Part shown: piece after piece, positions 32,270 through 43,152 of the stretch | How positions within the stretch are numbered: position 1 is the stretch's first letter | Layout of the letters: every line of letters begins with the position of its first letter | Assembly (NCBI GenBank): GCA_023548195.1 | Contig: JAJHZJ010000013.1 | Coordinates: forward strand, 2,737,001 to 2,801,000 | Reading direction: 5' to 3' | DNA from: Bettongia penicillata ogilbyi | Taxonomy: Eukaryota; Chordata; Mammalia; Diprotodontia; Potoroidae | Length of the DNA stretch: 64,000 nucleotides | Translations under genes and position numbers: made by a program | The notes under the pieces: model-generated | What the model was told of the DNA's origin: nothing | Databases searched by the model: none | Seen by the model: the letters and a program-made list of their open reading frames with translations, nothing else

Positions 32270-32392
32270 CCCTCAGTAGATTATAAACACATTGGGGCAG
32301 GGACTGGTTCATTTTTGTCTTTCTCTCCCCAGCAATTAACATAATTCCCTGAATATAATAGGCGCTTAACAAATGGTTATTTGAGTTGAATT
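32270..32392 (+). mobile_element. L2-like 3' end
   Basis: 'gattataaacacattggggc', 'agggactggttcatttttgt', 'ataataggcgcttaacaaat'. Confidence 0.6.
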
Positions 32393-33228
32393 TTGTGGAA
32401 ATTTTAGAGAATGCAGATCACATAGTGAGTAAATGGAAAATGATTTATCACATAGATAATCCTAATTATTAAAATATCTGTCTTTAAAACTCTAGGACTA
32501 TGACTTAATGACTTATTTCTAAGAATGGCAAAGATTTATGAAGAGTTCTTTTTTTCATTCTTTATTTTCCTTTCATTTCTCCCTTTCACACGCAATCTCC
32601 TAACAATCTTACTGTATAAATGATTCATCTAATCTAGCATTATTCAAGCTTACTGATTATTTCATAAGAAATTTTGATCAAGTAAAAGCTCTAAGGTACA
32701 GATTCCTTAATTGGGTGAAAGTCTGAGGTGACCTACTTATTCAATTTTTTAATTGACTTGGTTGTCAACTCAATCAATGTTAGTTCCTTGATTCACAGTG
32801 TTTGTTTATGTCTTACATCTTCATGCATTTTTAAAAAAGGTATTTCTCTAATCAGTTCTGCCCAAATCTATTTATTTAAAAGCCTAGTATCTAAAAGTGC
32901 CAGAAATAGTCTGATGGCCTCTTTCTTCATCACGGCAAACATTCAGATGGGATAGTGCTATAGCTTTTCATTCTTTAAAAGGTATTAAGATGAACTTACC
33001 TGAATATACCTGCCACTTAATCTCTCTAACCTTAACACAATGTCAGTTTTTCACAAAGTTACCTGCTGCTTCTGACTCTTTATTCAGATTACCTCTGCCT
33101 TTTATTGATTGTTCCCTATCTGATATGACAATCTGATATTATTCATTAAAAATTCAAATTGATTGTATACTATGAAAACATTCAAATTGGGTCTATTCAG
33201 CCAATGAACTGCAGAGATTTAACAAAAA
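32393..33228. other. Unique sequence, no feature recognised
   Basis: AT-rich flank of HAL1-C. No gene or repeat recognised. Confidence 0.5.
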
Positions 33229-33240
33229 ATGTTGTAGCAT
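33229..33240. repeat. Target-site duplication of HAL1-C, left
   Basis: 'atgttgtagcat' here recurs at 36047-36058. Confidence 0.75.
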
Positions 33241-34211
33241 CTTTCTTTTCTTTCTTTCTCTTCTTTTTAAAAATTTATTTAACTTTTTACATTCATTTTC
33301 ACAAAATTTTGGGTTCCAAATTTTCTCCCCATTTCTCCCCTCCCCCCATCCCAATACACCGAGCATTCTAATTCCCCCTATAACCAATCTGCCCTCTCTT
33401 CTCTCATCCCTCCCTTCTCTTGTCCCCATCTTCTCTTTTGTCCTGTAGGGCCAGATACCTTTCAGTTCCCCATTACCTGTATTTCTTATTTCCTAGTAGC
33501 AAGAACAATACTCAACAGTTGTTCCTAAAACTTTGAGTTCCAACTTCTCCCCCTCCCTTCCTCCCCACCCATTCCCTTTGGGAAGGCAGGCAATTCAATA
33601 TAGGCCATATCTGTGTAGTTTTGCAAATGACTTCCATATATTTCTCTCTATCCTATCCTGCCCCCCATTGCTTCTATTCTGTCTTTTGATCCTGTCCCTC
33701 CCCAAGAGTGTTGACTTCAAATTGCTCCCTCCTCCCATTGCCCTCCCTTCTATCACACCCCCCCCACCCTGCTTATCTCCTTCTCCCCACTTTCCTGTAT
33801 TGTAAGATAGGTTTTCATACCAAAATGAGTGTGCATTTTATTCCTTACTTTAGTTGAATGTGATGAGGGTAAACTTCATGTTTTTCTCTCAGCTCTCCCT
33901 TTTTTCCCTCCACTAAAAGAGAAAATTTTCCCCATTCCATTTCTCCCTCTCTCCTCCCAATACATTTCTCTCTCACCGCTTAACTTCATTTTTTAAAGAT
34001 ATGATCCCATTCTATTCAATTCATTCTGTGCTCTCTCTGTGTGTGCGTGCATGTGTGTATGTGCGTGTGTGTGTGTAATCCCACCAAGTACCCAGACACT
34101 GAAAAGTTTCAAGAGTTACAAATATTGTCTTTCCATGTAGGAATGTAAACAGTACACTTTTGGTAAGTCCCTTAAGACTTCTCTTTGCTGTTTACCTTTT
34201 CATGCTTCTTT

Positions 34212-35317
34212 TCATTCTTGTGTTTGAAAGTCAAATTTTTTTTTCAGCTCTGGTCTTTTCATCAAGAATGCTTGAGTACTCTATTTCATTGAAAGACCAT
34301 ATTTTCCCCTGAAGTATTATACTCAGTTTTGCTGGGTAGGTGATTCTTGGTTTGAGTCCTAGTTCCTTTGCCTTCTGGAATATCCTATTCCACGCCCTTC
34401 GATCTCTTAATGTAGAAGCTGCTAGATCTTGTGTTATCCTGATTGTATTTCCACAATACTGGAATTGTTTCTTTCTAGCAAGAAAATATTCTTGCAATAT
34501 TTTCTCCTTGACCTGGGAACTCTGGAATTTGGTCATAATGTTCCTAGGAGTTTCGCTTTTTGGATCTCTTTCAGGAGTTGATCGATGGATTCCTTCAATA
34601 CTTATTTTGCCCTCTGGTTCTAGAATCTCAGGGCAGTTTTCCTTGATAATTTCATGAAAGATGATGTCTAGGCTCTTTTTTTGATCATGGCTTTCAGGTT
34701 GTCCCATAATTATTAATTGTCTCTCCTGGATCTATTTTCCAGGTCAGTTGTTTTTCCAATGACATGTTTCACATTATCTTCCACTTTTTCATTCTTTTGG
34801 TTTTGTTTTGTGATTTCTTGATTTCTCAGAAAGTCATTAGCCTCCATCTGTTCCATTCTAATTTTGAGAGAACTATTTTCTTCAGTGAGCTTTTGAACTT
34901 CCTTTTCCATTTGGCTAATTCTACTTTTGAAAGCATTCTTCTCCTCATTGGCTTTTTGAACCTCTTTTGCCAATGGAGTGAACCTATTTTTCAAGGTGTT
35001 ATTTTCTTCAGCATTTTTTTGGGTCTCCTTTAGCAAGGTGTTGACCTGCTTTTCATGCTTTTCTTGCATCTCTCTCATTTCTCCCCAGCTTTTCCTCCAC
35101 CTCTCTTAACTTGATTTTCAAAATTCTTTTTGAGCTCTTCCACGGCCTGAGCCCACTGAATATTTATTTTGGATGCTTGGGATATAGAAGCCTTGACTTC
35201 TATGTCTTTCCCTGATGGTAAGCATTGTTCTTCCTCATCTGAAAGGATGGGAGGAGATATCTGTTCACCAAGAAAGTAACCTTCTGTGGTCTGATTTTTT
35301 TCCCCTTTTCTGGGCAT
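34212..35317 (-). pseudogene. HAL1-C ORF1, frame-broken
   Basis: The ATG at 35317 opens 'MPRKGEKNQTTEGYFLGEQ', close to HAL1-A. The frame shifts near 35075-35090, inside the start of the coiled coil, shifts again near 34710 just at the RRM entry ('NRSRRDN' to 'GQPESHDQKKS'), and a third time near 34260. One in-frame 9-base insertion adds three residues within 'KILQEYFLARKKQ', where HAL1-B reads 'KILQEARKKQ'. Coiled-coil motifs RISQME and RMEQME survive. No intact product is possible. The inferred original stop is at 34214-34212. Confidence 0.85.
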
Positions 35318-35448
35318 TTTCCCAGCCAGTTACTTGACTTCTGGGATTCTTTTCCACACCCACCTGGACTCCAGATCCACCCAACTAGTGCTTGGGGTCT
35401 GAGATTCAAATGCTGCTTCCCAGCCTCAGGGCTTTCAGGAGAGTTGGG

Positions 35449-35544
35449 GCTGCTATTCAGTGTGAGATTAAGTTCAGGTGCTCAGGTGGGGGCAGGGCTG
35501 CTGTTCAGTGTGAGACTAAGTTCAGCTGCTGGGGTGGGGGCAGA
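35449..35544 (-). repeat. Two tandem 48-bp units in the HAL1-C 5' UTR
   Basis: Unit 35449-35496 ('gctgctattcagtgtgagat' to 'gtgggggcagg') is repeated at 35497-35544 with few changes. HAL1-A has one unit. Confidence 0.8.
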
Positions 35545-36046
35545 GTCACCACCAGGGGTTCAGTTCCCTCAGGGGGTTTATGCACAGACCTTCAATAATG
35601 GATCTGAGCTCCTGCCTGCTTTGGGAGCCCCTGTCTGCTGCTGCCTCCCGAGGTGGCCTGAGTTATGGAGACACCCCGCTCCCCTCTTGGCCAGCCGAAA
35701 AGGCTCTCTCACTGACCTCTGCGCCTGTGGGTGGAGGGACCTGCATGGCCGCTGGAGATTCCACCCCTGAAGTCTGCTTGGATCTGCTCCTCTCGGTGCC
35801 GTGTGGCCAAGGCAGGGCTGGGCTCTCCTCTGGGTCCTTTGGTGTGTGATGGACCTTTAGTGTCGGTTTCTCAGGGCTCTCTGGAACAGAAATGTCCTCC
35901 ACCCTGTTGTTCTGTGGCTTCCGCTGCTCTAGAATTTGTTGGGCGTTCTTCTTTACAGGTATTTTTTGGGCTGTGGGTTAGGACCTAGCATATGTGAATC
36001 TTTCTAATCTGCCATTTTGGCTCCTCCCCCTGAAATTTTTTTTTTT

Positions 36047-36058
36047 ATGTTGTAGCAT
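36047..36058. repeat. Target-site duplication of HAL1-C, right
   Basis: Match to 33229-33240. Confidence 0.75.
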
Positions 36059-36534
36059 TTTTAACAAATATTTTTAACATTAAATTAAAAAAATTTATCA
36101 TTAAGTTGTTTTATAAAAACTGATTATTTTATATCAGAAAAAAATAAGTTGGTTGTTTAAATTCTTTTGCTGTTCAACTACTTATGACATCATATAATCA
36201 CAGCTACTGTACAGGTCCTTAAAACAGAGAATAATATCCAGCACCTATTTTTACTTTTCAGACTTTTTCTCTATCCCCCCTTCTTGTTTTCTTTCATTAG
36301 TTACTCTTCTGATGTTTACAATAAATTTCTCTTCCCCTACCCCTGTTTTATTTCTACATTTATTATAAGCAAAGGAGAAAAGAAAAAAATATGACTTATA
36401 AAATTATAAATTGAATAATGGCAGCATTTAACATTGACAACTTAAATAGTAACTAGAAATCATAAAACAGCAATTACTAATGATACTGTTAGTTTATTTC
36501 AAAAGAGAAGAAATGGATAAGAAAGGCCCTTCTT
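36059..36534. other. Unique AT-rich sequence
   Basis: No gene or known repeat. Confidence 0.5.
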
Positions 36535-36645
36535 AGATTATAAACTCCTTGAAGGCAGAGATTGTCTTATATTTTTTATCTTCCACAGTATTTGGTTGTG
36601 GGGTTGTGCATATATTATTTACACAATAAATATTTCCTGAATGAA
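36535..36645 (+). mobile_element. L2-like 3' end
   Basis: 'gattataaactccttgaagg', 'cagagattgtcttatatttt', 'acacaataaatatttcctga'. Confidence 0.6.
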
Positions 36646-38039
36646 ACATTTTATGCTGTTTGATAAGAATAAAAGTGATTGTTATAATCTCATTTCATTT
36701 TTTTTTTAGTTCAAAGTTAACAAAAGCTAAACACTACATATATAAGGTTAGAACAGTTCAGATATATATTAGGAAGGTTAACTAAAGCTCGTGACCTCTT
36801 ATTGAATTTTATCGATTTCCTTTTTTCTTGTACTAACTAGATTTTTTTCCATCTGCTTAATTATAAAATAATCTATTAAGATAGCATAACATAGATGGCT
36901 ACCAAAGCTGTTTTGTATGGACAGATGGAATCATAGAAATATCATCTTCAACGTATGCCATTGTTCGAGATAGGTACTATTTATTAAAAAAAAAAAAAGA
37001 CTAGAAGGGTTGGGATAGAAATCTGGACTGGTAGCTACAGGATACAAATTTGGCAAATGTAGGTGACATAAGCACATTTCTCAGATGATCCCTATCTAAA
37101 CATCCATAAATAACCACAGTATCTATTCCAGCCTCTCCTTTCTTCAGTTTTGATCCTGTAACATTGACCTGTTCAATTTTACTCCATCTCTTACTCTCGA
37201 ATTCTTGTGCCTTTGTCATAGGGACAGGCCTAATGCCAGCATTCCCTCCCTTCACTTTTGATTTGGGGATGAAATAAGGCATCACTGAAAAGTTAACAAA
37301 AAGGAGCACATCACAGATGTACAACGGGGAAACAGGGGTCCTTTGGCTTTGGTAGATGCAGCTTACGGAAAGGAATCTGGTCAGCAGGTCATTAGAAAAC
37401 AGTAGTAATTTGTGTGGATTCTGGCATTCACCAAGTATGAGAGGCCTAGAATCTACCTAGCTGAAATTTTATGTCCGTAAGTGACCAAGAAGTTTTGTCA
37501 GGGACGCCTGGGTCAATCACATACTGGGAACAGTTTTGTCTTCTATTAGGGAAAGCTAATCCCTGTCACACGAGGGACAAAAGGAGTGCTAAGGCTTACC
37601 CTATGTTGGGGGAAACACTAGTAGATATTAGGCCTATCACACAATCCATACCTTGGAAAGTCCAACCCTGGGATGCCTTCTCTGTAACCATCAGGATAGA
37701 GTTTGATATAAATTTTTGCTATTTAAACTTCACTGGCTAGCACTATTCCATGGCAATCTTTTTACTTTTCCCTTATTGATTTCTATCACACTCCATGCAG
37801 TGGCTGTTCAAAACATTCTATTCAAAGCTGCTATTGTCACCCCATCCCTTTTAGCAAGGACTTTACCTGCTATTTTACTGAGAAAATGGATACCTTTACT
37901 TTTTAGTTTTCTTTTCACCTTTTTCTAAACTTCAAAACCTCTCTATATTGTGCCTCTCTCCCCTCCTTCTTTGAGTAAGAGAATCTTATCCTCTCACTAA
38001 TTAGATACTAATTGTATCCAAGTCTTCACTATCACAAAA
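36646..38039. other. No supported gene; two unassigned open frames
   Basis: A 107-codon minus-strand frame (37001-37324) has balanced composition ('PKSKVKGGNAGIRPVPMTKA', 'GEAGIDTVVIYGCLDRDH'), and an 89-codon plus-strand frame (37471-37740) has 'GTPGSITYWEQFCLLLGKAN'. I recognise neither. They could be remnants of an old inserted element or chance. No promoter, splice or tail evidence supports a gene. Confidence 0.3.
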
Positions 38040-38400
38040 AGTACATATGGGGACTTTTAAAAATTATCAATGGCCTCCTTGGAGTATAAGTCAAGTAATG
38101 AAATCTCTGGGTCAGAGTATGGACTTTTTTACTCACTTTATTTGAATAATTCTAAATTGCTTTTCAAAATGGCTGCACTCCTTCCCAGCTCCACCAACAG
38201 GGTGTTAGTGTGCCTCTCTTCCTTCAACACCGACTATTACTATCTTTTTGATCTTTGCTAATCTGCACAGTATGAAATGAAACATTAGGTCATTCTGATT
38301 CAAGTTTCTCTTATTGGTGATATGGAGTATTTTTTCATATGGCTGTTAACACCTTATAATTCTTCTGAGGACTGTTGGTTCATATATGGTCTTAAGCTAT
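38040..38400 (-). mobile_element. LINE-1 ORF2 remnant
   Basis: Reversed L1 text: 'tgaaatctctgggtcagagt', 'attgcttttcaaaatggctg', 'agctccaccaacagggtgtt'. Internal fragment with neither end present. Confidence 0.65.
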
Positions 38401-40516
38401 TAATAGAAGACAACTTGTTGGAGAAGAGACTTTAAAGCTTCATTTTGTCCTACCAAGTCAAATGCTTTTTTATTTTGTGTTCGATAAACAGTAAATATTA
38501 GAATCTTGAATTCTGTTAATCTGTCAGTCAGCTGGGTAATTGTGAAGATGAGGTCTACCATGGACAGTCACCTCCAGAAGTTTGTTTTTCATCTCATATT
38601 TTCATTTTGCATAGCATTCAAGATGTGCACATATTTTTCTCATAAAGATTTTATAGAGAGGAAAAACAGGAAGATGGATTGATGGTTGCCAATATTTCTC
38701 TAATATTTCTTTAATAATACTATCAATAATATTTTCCATTCTTTTGGATTCTTTCCCTCTTCCCCAAGAGATAGCTTGAAAATCATGTCCTGAATGTTTT
38801 TAAAATGATGTCATCTCTAGCACAGATTTCTTCCGCATGCATTTGGTTAGGTCCATTCATTCTTCCTGACTTAATTTTCTTAGTGACATTTCTACCTCTG
38901 TATGGAATGACTGAGAAATGAAGTAGTATCTAAATATGATAATTTCATTTTCAACAATGATGAGGATAGATCACTAGAAACAGTGGCAAATCTTATCTAC
39001 TTCATGTTTATTTGCTATAGCATTTCCAGTTTGATCCATAAAAGCTTTGGGGATTATCTGGTTTGCTCTCACATTAAGTTTTCAGCAGGCTTGTTTTTTC
39101 CTCCATTGTTTTTCTTTGTTTTGTGTGGCATAATCCATCATTTGCAAAATCTTTTCTTAAATTCTCTTGAAATGATCTTGTTGCCACTCCTGTTTGGTAA
39201 GGAGATAAAATATTTGCTGGTTGAGACAGCTTCTGGCCCCCTTTTATCCTTGCAACTATTAAACTGGCAACTATGAAACATCTCTAAAATGATGATAAGT
39301 CACTATTTTTATTTTTATCAATTTTTCAGTTTGTTGTTTATTTTTAGAATCGACAGTCTGCAGGTATATCAGGTTAGAACTGTTGTAACTGAATGAGTGT
39401 CTTTTCATCTTAGCCTTTCTTCTGAATTAGTTGATTTTGACCCTTAACTAATCAATAGTCTGACAAGCACAGATAACTTAAAAAATCCCTCATGGATAAT
39501 GAGCTATTTATCTCTGTTGAGATGTAAATTACTCAGAAATTGACTCTATGTCTTTGGTCTCTATTGTTTCTTAATCACATATCCCATTTTCCAAAATATT
39601 CTTTTACCTTCCCCTTTAAGTCACTCACAGAGTAACCATTCAGGTATACATTGCCCTTTTGTTATTTTAATTGATCGTCAAGTTTCTCATAGAATATTTC
39701 TATTTCTTCATTCCATACAGTAGAGTCTGGCACATAAATTGCAATTATCTTTATGGTAACCTTTTTCTTTATGCTCATCAAGAGCAGTCTTTGATGAGCT
39801 GTCCAAGTGTTAGGTTACATGGTGCTGCCTGTTGCCTTTGGATCTATGATGATACCAAATCCACCAATTTATTTTCTTAAGGAGAACCTATGACCTGGTT
39901 TTCCATTGAGCTGCAACTTTTTAATGTCTTCTGGCATCATTTATAGTAAGAATGCCAATACAGATATGTATTGTTCAGGTCTTTCATCAGCATCAACTAG
40001 TTGTTTCTTGGATAAAGATCTCACACTGACTATCAGAAATCCAGCTGATGTGTAAAGATATTTTAAAATCTTTGATTCTGAGCACTATTTTTTCTCCTTT
40101 GTCAGTCACTTATGAGATGATCTATTTATGTTCTATGGGTAGCCATGGACAAAGAATTAATTACTTAGTGCTGTACCTGCTATTGCTAATTTTTTTTTTT
40201 TTTTGCACTGAGCTGGGCAGTAGATACAGCTTGCTGCCATGCCTTGACTCCAAAACTGTTTAGCTTGTTAGAACCTGCTAGTACCTGCTTTTCTTATCGC
40301 ATAACTTAGAGAAGCCATGACTGCTTTCTCACAGTGAAGAGCCACCGGCTCTTAGAGAAGTCAACAATCATATATTCAGTTCACGGTGTATAATACTTTT
40401 TGACTTACAAAAGTGTGTTTTTTTTTCCTGATAACTTTTTGAGGAAAGTAATTCAAGAAAAGACATTTTATAGGTAAGGAAAATGATGCCCAATGACTTG
40501 CCCATGGTTGACAATG
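38401..40516. other. No supported gene; T-rich, possible LINE remnants
   Basis: About 2 kb of T-rich plus strand, as expected of a reversed, strongly decayed LINE coding strand. I cannot name a family. No open frame above 100 codons. 40190-40204 is a T run. Confidence 0.35.
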
Positions 40517-40784
40517 ATTCACTGCCTTATATATCTATCTTATCATATAATAAATATGCATTGATAAATTCCACATTTCACACCGAGATCAAATCAGTCA
40601 CTACTTAAAGAAATTAATTCAGGCTATTCACTGGAAGGTCAAATACTGAAGCTTAAATACTTTGGCTGATTAATGAGAAGATGGGACTAAATGGATGCTG
40701 GGAAAGATTGAAGGCAAAAGGAAAAAGGAAAAGGAGGTGGCAGAGGATGAGATGGGTAGATAGTGTCATGGAAACAATGAACGT
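40517..40784 (+). mobile_element. RTE-derived segment, inverted partner of 42523-42797
   Basis: 'ggctattcactggaaggtca' and 'ggcagaggatgagatgggta' are RTE 3' region text. The first about 65 bp ('attcactgccttatatatct' onward) is not RTE as seen at 21755. The whole segment matches the reverse complement of 42523-42797 closely, including the joint between the two parts. It lacks the RTE 3' terminus. Confidence 0.8.
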
Positions 40785-40881
40785 TTTAAATGCAAATAAT
40801 GAGACCATTCTCTAAACTAAATTTCTACATCTTGTCCTCAAGAAATAAGGAAAGATTTTGTCAAATGTCATATAGAAATCC

Positions 40882-41118
40882 AAGCTTTGTGCTGCAGTGG
40901 AAAGAGTATTGCATGTGGGGTCAAGAGCTTGGTGTTCAATTCCAGTCTCTTAATTTAGAGTTAGTAGCTATATGACTGTAAGTCACTTTATCTCTGAGCT
41001 TCAGGTCTCTTTGTTTAACTATACCACCTACCTTATAGGGTTCTTATAAGAAAAGTTCTTTAAAATATGAAGGCACTACATAAATTTGCACATGGTAACT
41101 TCTTAATAAATGTTCTAT
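40882..41118 (+). mobile_element. MIR-type SINE
   Basis: 'tgctgcagtggaaagagtat', 'gtagctatatgactgtaagt', 'taccttatagggttcttata', 'ttcttaataaatgttc'. Confidence 0.65.
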
Positions 41119-41227
41119 TCACCTGCTAGCCTAATAACTGTATCTGTCTCAGATACCACATTCTACTGAGAGATGGTAGAAGGATTTTATCATTTATGCC
41201 TTGGAGTTTATTTTGGTCATTGCACTT

Positions 41228-41448
41228 AATAATATTTAGCATTCATACCATATTTTAAGGTTCGCAAAGTACTTTCTACTGTTATCTCAATTCATCTTAA
41301 AACAACTCTGTGAGGAAGGTGAGGAAATTGAGTTTGAATGATCAAGTGACCCTGTCCAGGGTCACACATTTATTACATAACTGAGGCAGAATTTGAATTC
41401 AGGTCTTTTTTGACTCCAAATATAGCACCTTATCAACCATGCTACCTA
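41228..41448 (-). mobile_element. MIR/Ther-type SINE
   Basis: 'taatatttagcattcatacc', 'cttaaaacaactctgtgagg', 'tttgaattcaggtctttttt', 'ccatgctacctagacatc'. Confidence 0.7.
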
Positions 41449-41489
41449 GACATCTACACAATTGGCTAATTGGCCTAATCTGAGTTGTC

Positions 41490-41860
41490 TCTCTGGCCAC
41501 TTTCCCAGTTCTGCTTTCTTCATCAGTCCATATAAGTCTTGTGATAACTTCTCTGATTTTCTCATATTCAAGTGTTTCTTATGGCACAATAATATTCTGT
41601 AAGGTTAACAAGCCATAATTTGTTCAACCATTCCCTGATCAATAGGCATTTACTTTCTTTCTCTGGTTTCTTGCTACCACAAAAATTCTGCTATGAATAT
41701 TTTGGCATATGTGGATTCTTTTTTTTTGTCTTTCACTTTCTTTGGGGGAATGACCTAGTAGTGGTATTGCAGAGCCAAAGGGAATGGACAGCTTAGTAGT
41801 CTTTTCTCAGATCATTCCAGATTGTTTTCCAGAATAAATCTATCAATTACCTTCGATTTT
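41490..41860 (-). mobile_element. LINE-1 ORF2 3' remnant
   Basis: Reversed L1: 'ttcttatggcacaataatat', 'caaccattccctgatcaata', 'agtggtattgcagagccaaa', 'agattgttttccagaataaa'. Confidence 0.7.
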
Positions 41861-42270
41861 ATTTTCTTGGAGTAACAAAAATCTAAGTCTTAGAGAAAGG
41901 AGTTTATTTTTTCCCTTTCTGGTTAAATTATCAGGACATAAAAGAACAAAATACAATAGTGTGGGAAAACAGTTTAGCAAATAACCTCTCTGTTGTATTT
42001 CTTATAAGATGGCTATATTATTTCTGTTGCTAATGTATAGTCATATTTGTTCTGAAAATAAGCTATTACAATTTTTTTTCTCTCAGTGGACTCATGCTGT
42101 AACAAGTAATACATTAGATATAATGGGAAATGTGCACAATGCCAAGAAAATGTTTGTTTCTTTCTACATGAACTTTAAAGAGATTGAATTCTAAAGTCAG
42201 TAGCTGGACTTGTCTACATTATCTTTACCACTTTGTATTTTATCTGTATGGAATCTGCATAATTGTGTAC

Positions 42271-42322
42271 TATGTGTATATATATATATATATATATATA
42301 CATATATACACACACACACACG
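42271..42322. repeat. (TA)n(CA)n microsatellite
   Basis: 'gtatatatatatatatatat' then 'acacacacacacacg'. Confidence 0.95.
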
Positions 42323-42416
42323 TATGTCAACATCTATATTTGTTATAACAAATTACAATGGCAAGGAAAGAGATCTTTTACTCGCTCAATTTAACACCTA
42401 AATTATGCATGTACAA

Positions 42417-42730
42417 TGTTGTTGTTCAATCACTCAGTCATGTCTGATCCTTCATGACCCCATGGATCATAGCATGCTAGACTCTTCTATCCTCTACTAT
42501 CTCCCAAAGTCTGTCCAAGGTCACGTTCATTGTTTCCATGACACTATCTACCCATCTCATCCTCTGCCACCTCTTTTTCCTTTTGCCTTCAATCTTTCCC
42601 AACATCGGAGTCTTTTCCAATTAGTCCCATCTTCTCGTTAATCAGCCAAAGTATTTAAGTTTCAGTATTTGACCTTCCAGTGAATAGCCTGAATTAATTT
42701 CTTTAAGCAGTGACTGATTTGATCTCATTG
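42417..42730 (-). mobile_element. RTE/BovB-like LINE 3' end
   Basis: Reversed RTE 3' terminus: 'gttgttcaatcactcagtca', 'tgtctgatccttcatgaccc', 'catggatcatagcatgctag', then 'ttttgccttcaatctttccc'. It parallels 21755-22050. It is joined at about 42730 to a non-RTE piece that also occurs in the inverted partner at 40517. Confidence 0.85.
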
Positions 42731-42797
42731 ATGTGGAATGTGGAATTTATCAATGCATAATTATTATATGATAAGATAGATATATAAGGCAGTGAAT
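42523..42797 (-). repeat. Inverted repeat arm, partner of 40517-40784
   Basis: The reverse complement matches 40517-40784 with few substitutions and small gaps. The spacer between the arms is about 1.74 kb. Confidence 0.8.
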
Positions 42798-42983
42798 ATA
42801 TCAATGTTCTGATCTGCAACTTGATTACCTTTTCCTACTTAGCCCTACTAGAAGGGTTTTGTCCTGGAGGGTGGGGATCATGGAGAAACCTAACAAACAC
42901 TTTTGGGTATTCATTAGATTATTCAACTAACCCTCAGTTGTCCACTGTACAGTAGGAGCTTTCAGCAGTCAGAAAAGAATTTT

Positions 42984-43152
42984 TGTGGTTGAGTCACTTC
43001 AGTGAATTATGACTCTTCTTGACCTCATTTGGGGTTTTTGTGGCAAAGATACTGGAGTATCTGCCATTTCTTTCTCCAAGCCATTTTACAGATGAGGAAC
43101 TGAGGCAAACAAGATTAAGTGACTTGCCCAGGGTCACACAGCTAGCATGCCT
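42984..43152 (-). mobile_element. MAR1-like SINE, RTE-tailed, 5' truncated
   Basis: Reversed tail 'gacctcatttggggtttttg', 'gcaaagatactggagtatct', then 'gatgaggaactgaggcaaac' and 'ttgcccagggtcacacagct'. The tRNA head is missing. Confidence 0.8.

Larger units (their letters stand above)
33241..36046 (-). mobile_element. HAL1-C: ORF2-less L1-derived retrotransposon, decayed
   Basis: Same layout and subfamily as HAL1-A. On minus: 5' end 'gggggaggagccaaaatggc' (near 36030), GC-rich 5' UTR with a doubled 48-bp unit, frame-broken ORF1 (35317-34212), 3' UTR with a (TG)n tract, a G-rich motif and an A-rich tail running into 'aaagaaagaaaag'. No ORF2. Between the canonical 5' end and the 12-base target duplication lie about 16 extra bases (plus strand 'tgaaatttttttttttt'-like), which other copies lack. 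Confidence 0.88.

Noticed and set aside
34340..34657. Possible spliced host gene overlapping HAL1-C
   Set aside because: All open frames in the region match HAL1 ORF1 or its antisense shadow.
36646..38039. Possible endogenous retrovirus remnant
   Set aside because: No paired LTRs, primer-binding site, polypurine tract or recognisable retroviral motif could be seen.
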